NCBI GenBank assembly: GCA_003255025.1 | Contig: QANY01011423.1 | Location: 950,788 to 1,014,787 of the forward strand | Source: Datisca glomerata | Taxonomy: Eukaryota; Streptophyta; Magnoliopsida; Cucurbitales; Datiscaceae | DNA length: 64,000 bases | Direction: 5' to 3' | Part shown: positions 59,074 to 64,000 of the stretch, piece by piece | Numbering within the stretch: position 1 is the stretch's first letter | Layout: each line of letters begins with the position of its first letter | The notes under the pieces: model-generated | Seen by the model: the letters and a program-made list of their open reading frames with translations, nothing else | Told to the model about the DNA's origin: nothing | Databases searched by the model: none | Position numbers and translations under genes: made by a program

Positions 59074-59463
59074 TTGACATTTTATGATACAATAAAAACA
59101 AGATCATTGAGAACCAAACTGTGCAGAATCTTTTTTCAAATAAAACAAATACACGTGCCAGGAATTTCATTTGGCCTGAAAGTAGCACCTTCGCTCTTTC
59201 AAAAGGCCATAACCCAAATGTTTGAGCTCATTTTGCACAGCGTCTTGGTTTACGTTGATGACATTCTGCTTTTCTTTGAAGATTCACCTTCTCATCAACT
59301 CTTATTATCCCAGTTTATTGATCTCATCAAACATTACGAGATTATACTCTCCGCCAAGAAGGTCAAAATTGGTGCTACCCATATTGAATTAATGGATATG
59401 ATCTTTGAAGATGACAGATTCCAACCAGACCTTCATATTGCCATCGAATTACTCAAATTCTGA
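59074..59463 (+). pseudogene. Isolated reverse transcriptase fragment (pararetrovirus- or gypsy-type)
   Basis: A 129-codon open frame. From about residue 30 it reads as the RT palm: ISFGLKVAPSLFQKAITQMF (31-50), catalytic VYVDD (59-63, DNA 59248-59262), then SHQLLLSQFIDLIKHYEI and LSAKKVKIG. The first about 20 residues look unrelated. Both catalytic Asp are intact, but no protease, RNase H or integrase neighbours are present, and the frame ends about 85 residues after the active site. It differs clearly from the RT at 35 kb (GLKVAPSLFQK against a GLKNAPSEF-type motif), so it comes from another family member. Confidence 0.65.
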
Positions 59464-59571
59464 ACTACTGATTTAACCAGTCAAACAAATCCAATAAGGG
59501 AATCAAGTTAATGACGTCAAAAAAAGTTAACTTAGTCAAAGATATGCGATGTGTTCAGAATTAAGTTTGAA

Positions 59572-59661
<90 letters not shown>
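59572..59661. repeat. (AAT)30 microsatellite
   Basis: Thirty uninterrupted AAT units. The poly-Leu reading frame that crosses it on the minus strand is an artefact. Confidence 0.95.
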
Positions 59662-59662
<1 letters not shown>

Positions 59663-59844
59663 GAGGATGACTATTATACACAGTTCCGTGGAATTGAGTG
59701 TCATCGACAAAAAGTCGATAAGCCGTAGAACTCAAATAATCTTCTAAATTAACAAGTTTTTTATTTAGTGAGGCGGCGTATTCAAATAAAATAGAAAGCT
59801 TGTACACCTTGATTTAAATATCATTATTGTTATGTTCCAACAAT

Positions 59845-59924
<80 letters not shown>
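59845..59924 (+). tRNA. tRNA-Leu (anticodon UAG)
   Basis: An 80-nt type II tRNA without intron. The acceptor stem GACAGTT pairs with AGCTGTC (one G-T pair), and the discriminator is A. The D arm holds box A TGGCCGAGTGG. The anticodon stem CCAGA/TCTGG surrounds a loop with TAG. A long variable arm follows, as expected for Leu. The T arm TGGGTTCAAATCCCA includes box B. A T-run (59926-59930) right after is a Pol III terminator, and CAA upstream (59840-59842) is typical of plant tRNA genes. It looks functional and would decode CUA (and other CUN) codons. Confidence 0.95.
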
Positions 59925-59925
<1 letters not shown>

Positions 59926-59930
59926 TTTTT
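59926..59930 (+). terminator. Pol III terminator of tRNA-Leu
   Basis: Five T residues one base after the tRNA end. Confidence 0.7.
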
Positions 59931-60123
59931 CATTGTTATGAACGATATTAGAAATATTAGCAATCAATTTTTTTTTAAACCTAGTAACTTTATTATTACC
60001 ATAGGGTTTTCAGTATATTTAACTAATATGACTTTATTTTTTCGAAAGACTTAAGATTTAAGTCCACATCTTTAGATCATGAGTTAGTAGTATTGTCTTT
60101 ATATCTCTGTATAATTTATAGTT

Positions 60124-60163
<40 letters not shown>

Positions 60164-60400
60164 CTAAGCATATCTCCACTAAATTTGGTAGTCATATATC
60201 TTCACTTATGAATCTATATTAATGATATAATCTTACTAAGATATGTCTTTGAAACACCCACTTTGGAAAACTAGCATTTTTTATTTTGGAGTTCATAATA
60301 ATTAAAAACTAGCACCAATTGAAAATGTTTTTATGGGTAAAAAATGCTAACTATATATAAATTTCACAGTAAGATTTGTGATACATACTCTTAACATATA
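59931..60400. other. Intergenic DNA with (TA)n
   Basis: Contains an about 31-bp TA run (60129-60159) and no gene. The right end probably merges into the Lhcb1 3' flank. Confidence 0.5.
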
Positions 60401-60627
60401 ATCAAACGCTCATAATCTCTCGTGTAATAAATTTTTTATTTATAATATAAGAAGAAGGTTTGAGTGAATGGAGAAAGATAAAATCCATTATCCAACCAAG
60501 AATAGATTACATATAATTCACAATCTTCTGCACTAGATTTAGTCCTCAATTTATATCAACAAACACACCAAATGACAAATCCTCTCAAAATTCAAACTTA
60601 AATAAAATCTTCACGACATCTTCTCTC

Positions 60628-61580
<953 letters not shown>

Positions 61581-61599
61581 CGTTGAAAGCTTGATTTTT

Positions 61600-63630
61600 C
61601 AAAGTCTACTTGGCCCTCTCAATGCCACTTAGTGTTTCTTCATTATTTTATGTACAAAAAAGAATCTAAAATCTCAATAAGATCTACGAGTTCTTTCTCC
61701 TCCAATAGAATGTTGACACTTGTAGCATTAAGATAAAACCTAATATCTTCCCGTCAAGGATTTTTATATCCTCAAGTTCCTATCCTTTTCATTCCTATCA
61801 CTTTGTTATAATTGAAACCATATAAGGGTAAAGTAGTTTTTTGCCATCATTTTGGTTCCTAAAATTTAATTTGTGTCCTCGACTTGAGTAATACAAACAT
61901 AATGAGAATATAATAATGTCTTAGATGTGTGTATTCGTGAACAATGAATCAAAATCATGAGTGGAATTAATTTATTTTCTAAGATATCATGTTAATTTAT
62001 TAAAGTAAAACGACGTTGATTACTTGTTGCTCAACATTTTTCATTTACTCAATACGTTTTATTTTTGTGAGTTATGTCATATGTGCAAATCACCAGACTC
62101 GATGAAATTATTTTACTCTAGTCGGCGAATGCATCAAATTGATGGTTATTTAAAATTTTAAAAATCAAATTGACAAACATGAATTTAGGGGACCAAAACG
62201 ATATAGCCAATACAAACTATTAACGGTGTAAATTATTTTTTACACCAAATTTAAATTAGTTAAACATGCATCAAACGTCTACTCAATATTCGTAAATTGA
62301 GAATACTAACTTTCATGAATTGAAAGTTAGAATACTAACTTTCATCAAAGGAGTTCACAATCACTACGCAGATGGACCTTAATTTCATGAATTGAAGTTG
62401 GAGGACACATAATGGCCGGATTTTGAAATTCGAATGAAATAGTAAGTCTAGAATACTAACTTCAAATTAGTTGAACCATCGTAATATATTAACAAGTTCA
62501 TTAAATGCCAATTTAAACACGACCACTACTATTTTGACGAAAGGAGTATGCAATTTTAAGATAGACTTCTGAGCTAATGATATGATACATTCCGAGTAGA
62601 TACACCCCTTGAATTACTGAAATTATTATTGAAGCTAAAAGCAGAAGACACTTGCAACTTTGTAATGATCAACTTAATTTGTTTTGAAAATATTAATTGT
62701 GTTATAAGTTTTCTTGTTGTTCGTAATGGATGGGATACCCAATTTCATCTGAAAAATTATAGCAGATGATGTTTTTTATTAACTTATACGTAAGAATGAT
62801 ACTTCATATAAATATATGTGAAAATGCTCATTTTTTAGTTTAAGAAGTTTGACTTAATTATGTACTTATTATTTGATCATTTCACTTATTTTCTAACTGA
62901 TAAGAATGACTTCCTATCACTTTTTTTTCTTACGTTTGTTTATGATATTTTCTCAAATTGTACTCAAACTATTTAACTTGCTTAAAAAAATTCAATCTAC
63001 AATAAATCTGCAGGAATCATAAAAAATTCTTTTATGTTCTTGGTTTAGTTTACAAATTATTTTTTACAATTTAAAATAGATAAATATATTGTTTCTACAT
63101 CATTAACGGTTTATTTTCTTAGCATGAGGTCGTTCCAATTTAATTTTTTATGATCATCTACAAGTATGATTGATTGAAAAATTGAAGATGATGTCTATCT
63201 TTTGGCCAACGTCTAACAAAGATAGGATAATTATAAAAAATATGATACATTAGAAGATAGCATAAGAATATGTTTACCTATTAATGAGATAGATGCAATT
63301 GAACGAGCACTTGACGTGGGGTTCTCCCATTCCAGTTGCCATATATGTAATTGAATAAAATGTGTTGATACATATGGGTAAACCCACACACTCATACTCA
63401 AAGGGTTTTTGAATAAATATACATTTTTCAACTTGTTTAAGAATATTTATACCATTTTTTGAAAATAATGAATTTTTTACTTCTGATCCACCAACTTCAC
63501 ATCATCACTTGCAATCTCTCTCTTTCATCATCATTTATTTTTCTTTCTAAATGCACATCTCAAATTAATTTAATAATATTTTATCTTTATTCTTCTTTAT
63601 TTTTCAACAAAGCCTCTTCTTCTACTTAAA
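61600..63630. other. Upstream intergenic DNA of Lhcb1, no gene seen
   Basis: AT-rich. A small tandem repeat of gaatactaactttcatgaatt type lies at 62300-62345. Further upstream light-response elements may exist, but none can be named with confidence. Confidence 0.45.
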
Positions 63631-63637
63631 GGGTTCA

Positions 63638-64000
63638 ACTATTTTTTATGACTACTTGAACCCTTCAAGTTATTATTTTTTTTGTCAGTCGACACTCATA
63701 CACCAAGTGACTACTTAAAGGTTCAAGTAGTTGTTTATGACTACTTGAATCATTCAAGTAGTTATTTTTTATTTGATCAGTCAGCAACTCAAACACTAGT
63801 GACTACTTGAAGGTATCAAGTAATTTTTTATAACTACTTAAAGCTTTAAGTAGTTGTTTATGACTACTTGAACCCTTCAAGTAGTTGTTTATGACTACTT
63901 GAATCCTTCAAGTAGTTATTTTTTATTTGATCAGTCAACAACTTAAACACTAGTGACTACTTGAAGGTATTAAATAGTTTTTTTATAACTACTTGAACCA
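63638..64000. repeat. Palindrome-rich tandem array (ACTACTTGAA...TTCAAGTAGT), cut by window end
   Basis: Core units of about 31 bp, tgactacttgaacccttcaa then gtagttgttta, in which ACTACTTGAA pairs with TTCAAGTAGT. A longer spacer with ttttatttgatcagtcaaca recurs; the agtgactactt starts are at 63706, 63798 and 63952 (92 and 154 bp apart). The array continues past 64000. Confidence 0.85.

Noticed and set aside
59532..59807. Poly-leucine frame on the minus strand
   Set aside because: It is the translation of the (AAT)30 microsatellite.

Overview
This 64 kb window is nuclear DNA from a flowering plant, most likely a eudicot. It is AT-rich, contains an intron-rich membrane-protein gene, an intronless light-harvesting gene and a nuclear tRNA, and is filled with plant-type transposable elements and endogenous pararetrovirus. 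I see no prokaryotic features, no operons and no CRISPR array. Host genes supported by sequence are a TOM1/TOM3-like (DUF1084) membrane protein gene of 12 clear exons plus a doubtful last one (51302-57503, +), a tRNA-Leu with anticodon UAG (59845-59924, +) and an intact Lhcb1 chlorophyll a/b-binding protein gene (60628-61428, -) with a recognisable CAB-type promoter.

Layout. 1-2.6 kb: AT-rich DNA with no gene. 2.6-3.9 kb: internally deleted CACTA transposon. 4.9-36.8 kb: a cluster of degenerate endogenous caulimovirid copies, best matching the florendovirus layout (ORF1 = movement protein, coat, protease, RT, RNase H; ORF2 = unknown function). One piece lies on + (4.9-7.1 kb). The rest lie on the minus strand in tandem (copy B 7.15-9.55 kb, copy A 9.55-16.58 kb, copy C 16.58-18.80 and 34.6-36.8 kb), with tRNA-Met primer sites and TATA-containing intergenic regions between them. 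Copy C is split by a 15.8 kb Ty3/gypsy element of the Tat/Ogre lineage on the minus strand (18805-34604). That element has about 2 kb LTRs, a PBS, a PPT, an extra ORF before gag, gag, protease, RT, two RNase H domains, integrase and 3' tandem repeats, all degenerate. A 5'-truncated LINE tail also sits in copy C.

36.8-38.7 kb: intron-bearing gene fragments, ending in a Gag1-like clamp (DUF4050) pseudogene. 38.9-42.8 kb: a block of unusual tandem repeats, comprising an AAATGACYAAGTGTGTG-type minisatellite, a 162-bp repeat carrying GC-rich hairpins, and a 45-bp array that reverses strand relative to a related 59-bp array. 43.4-50.7 kb: two non-autonomous Helitrons, a duplicated about 0.9 kb block, a 31-bp tandem repeat and a fold-back MITE. 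51.3-57.5 kb: the DUF1084 gene. 57.5-60.6 kb: an isolated RT fragment, an (AAT)n microsatellite and the tRNA. 60.6-61.6 kb: Lhcb1 and its promoter. The last 360 bp hold a palindrome-rich array that runs off the window.

The working genes are unrelated to one another: Lhcb1 acts in the thylakoid antenna, the DUF1084 protein in endomembranes, and the tRNA in translation. The mobile and viral pieces all appear dead from stop codons, deletions or lost catalytic residues, so the interest lies in their nesting order, orientation and possible small-RNA output. No convincing new biological system was found. The strand-flipping minisatellite at 41.4-42.8 kb and the inverted pararetrovirus copies are the least ordinary structures. 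Intron boundaries, alignments and family names were judged by eye.
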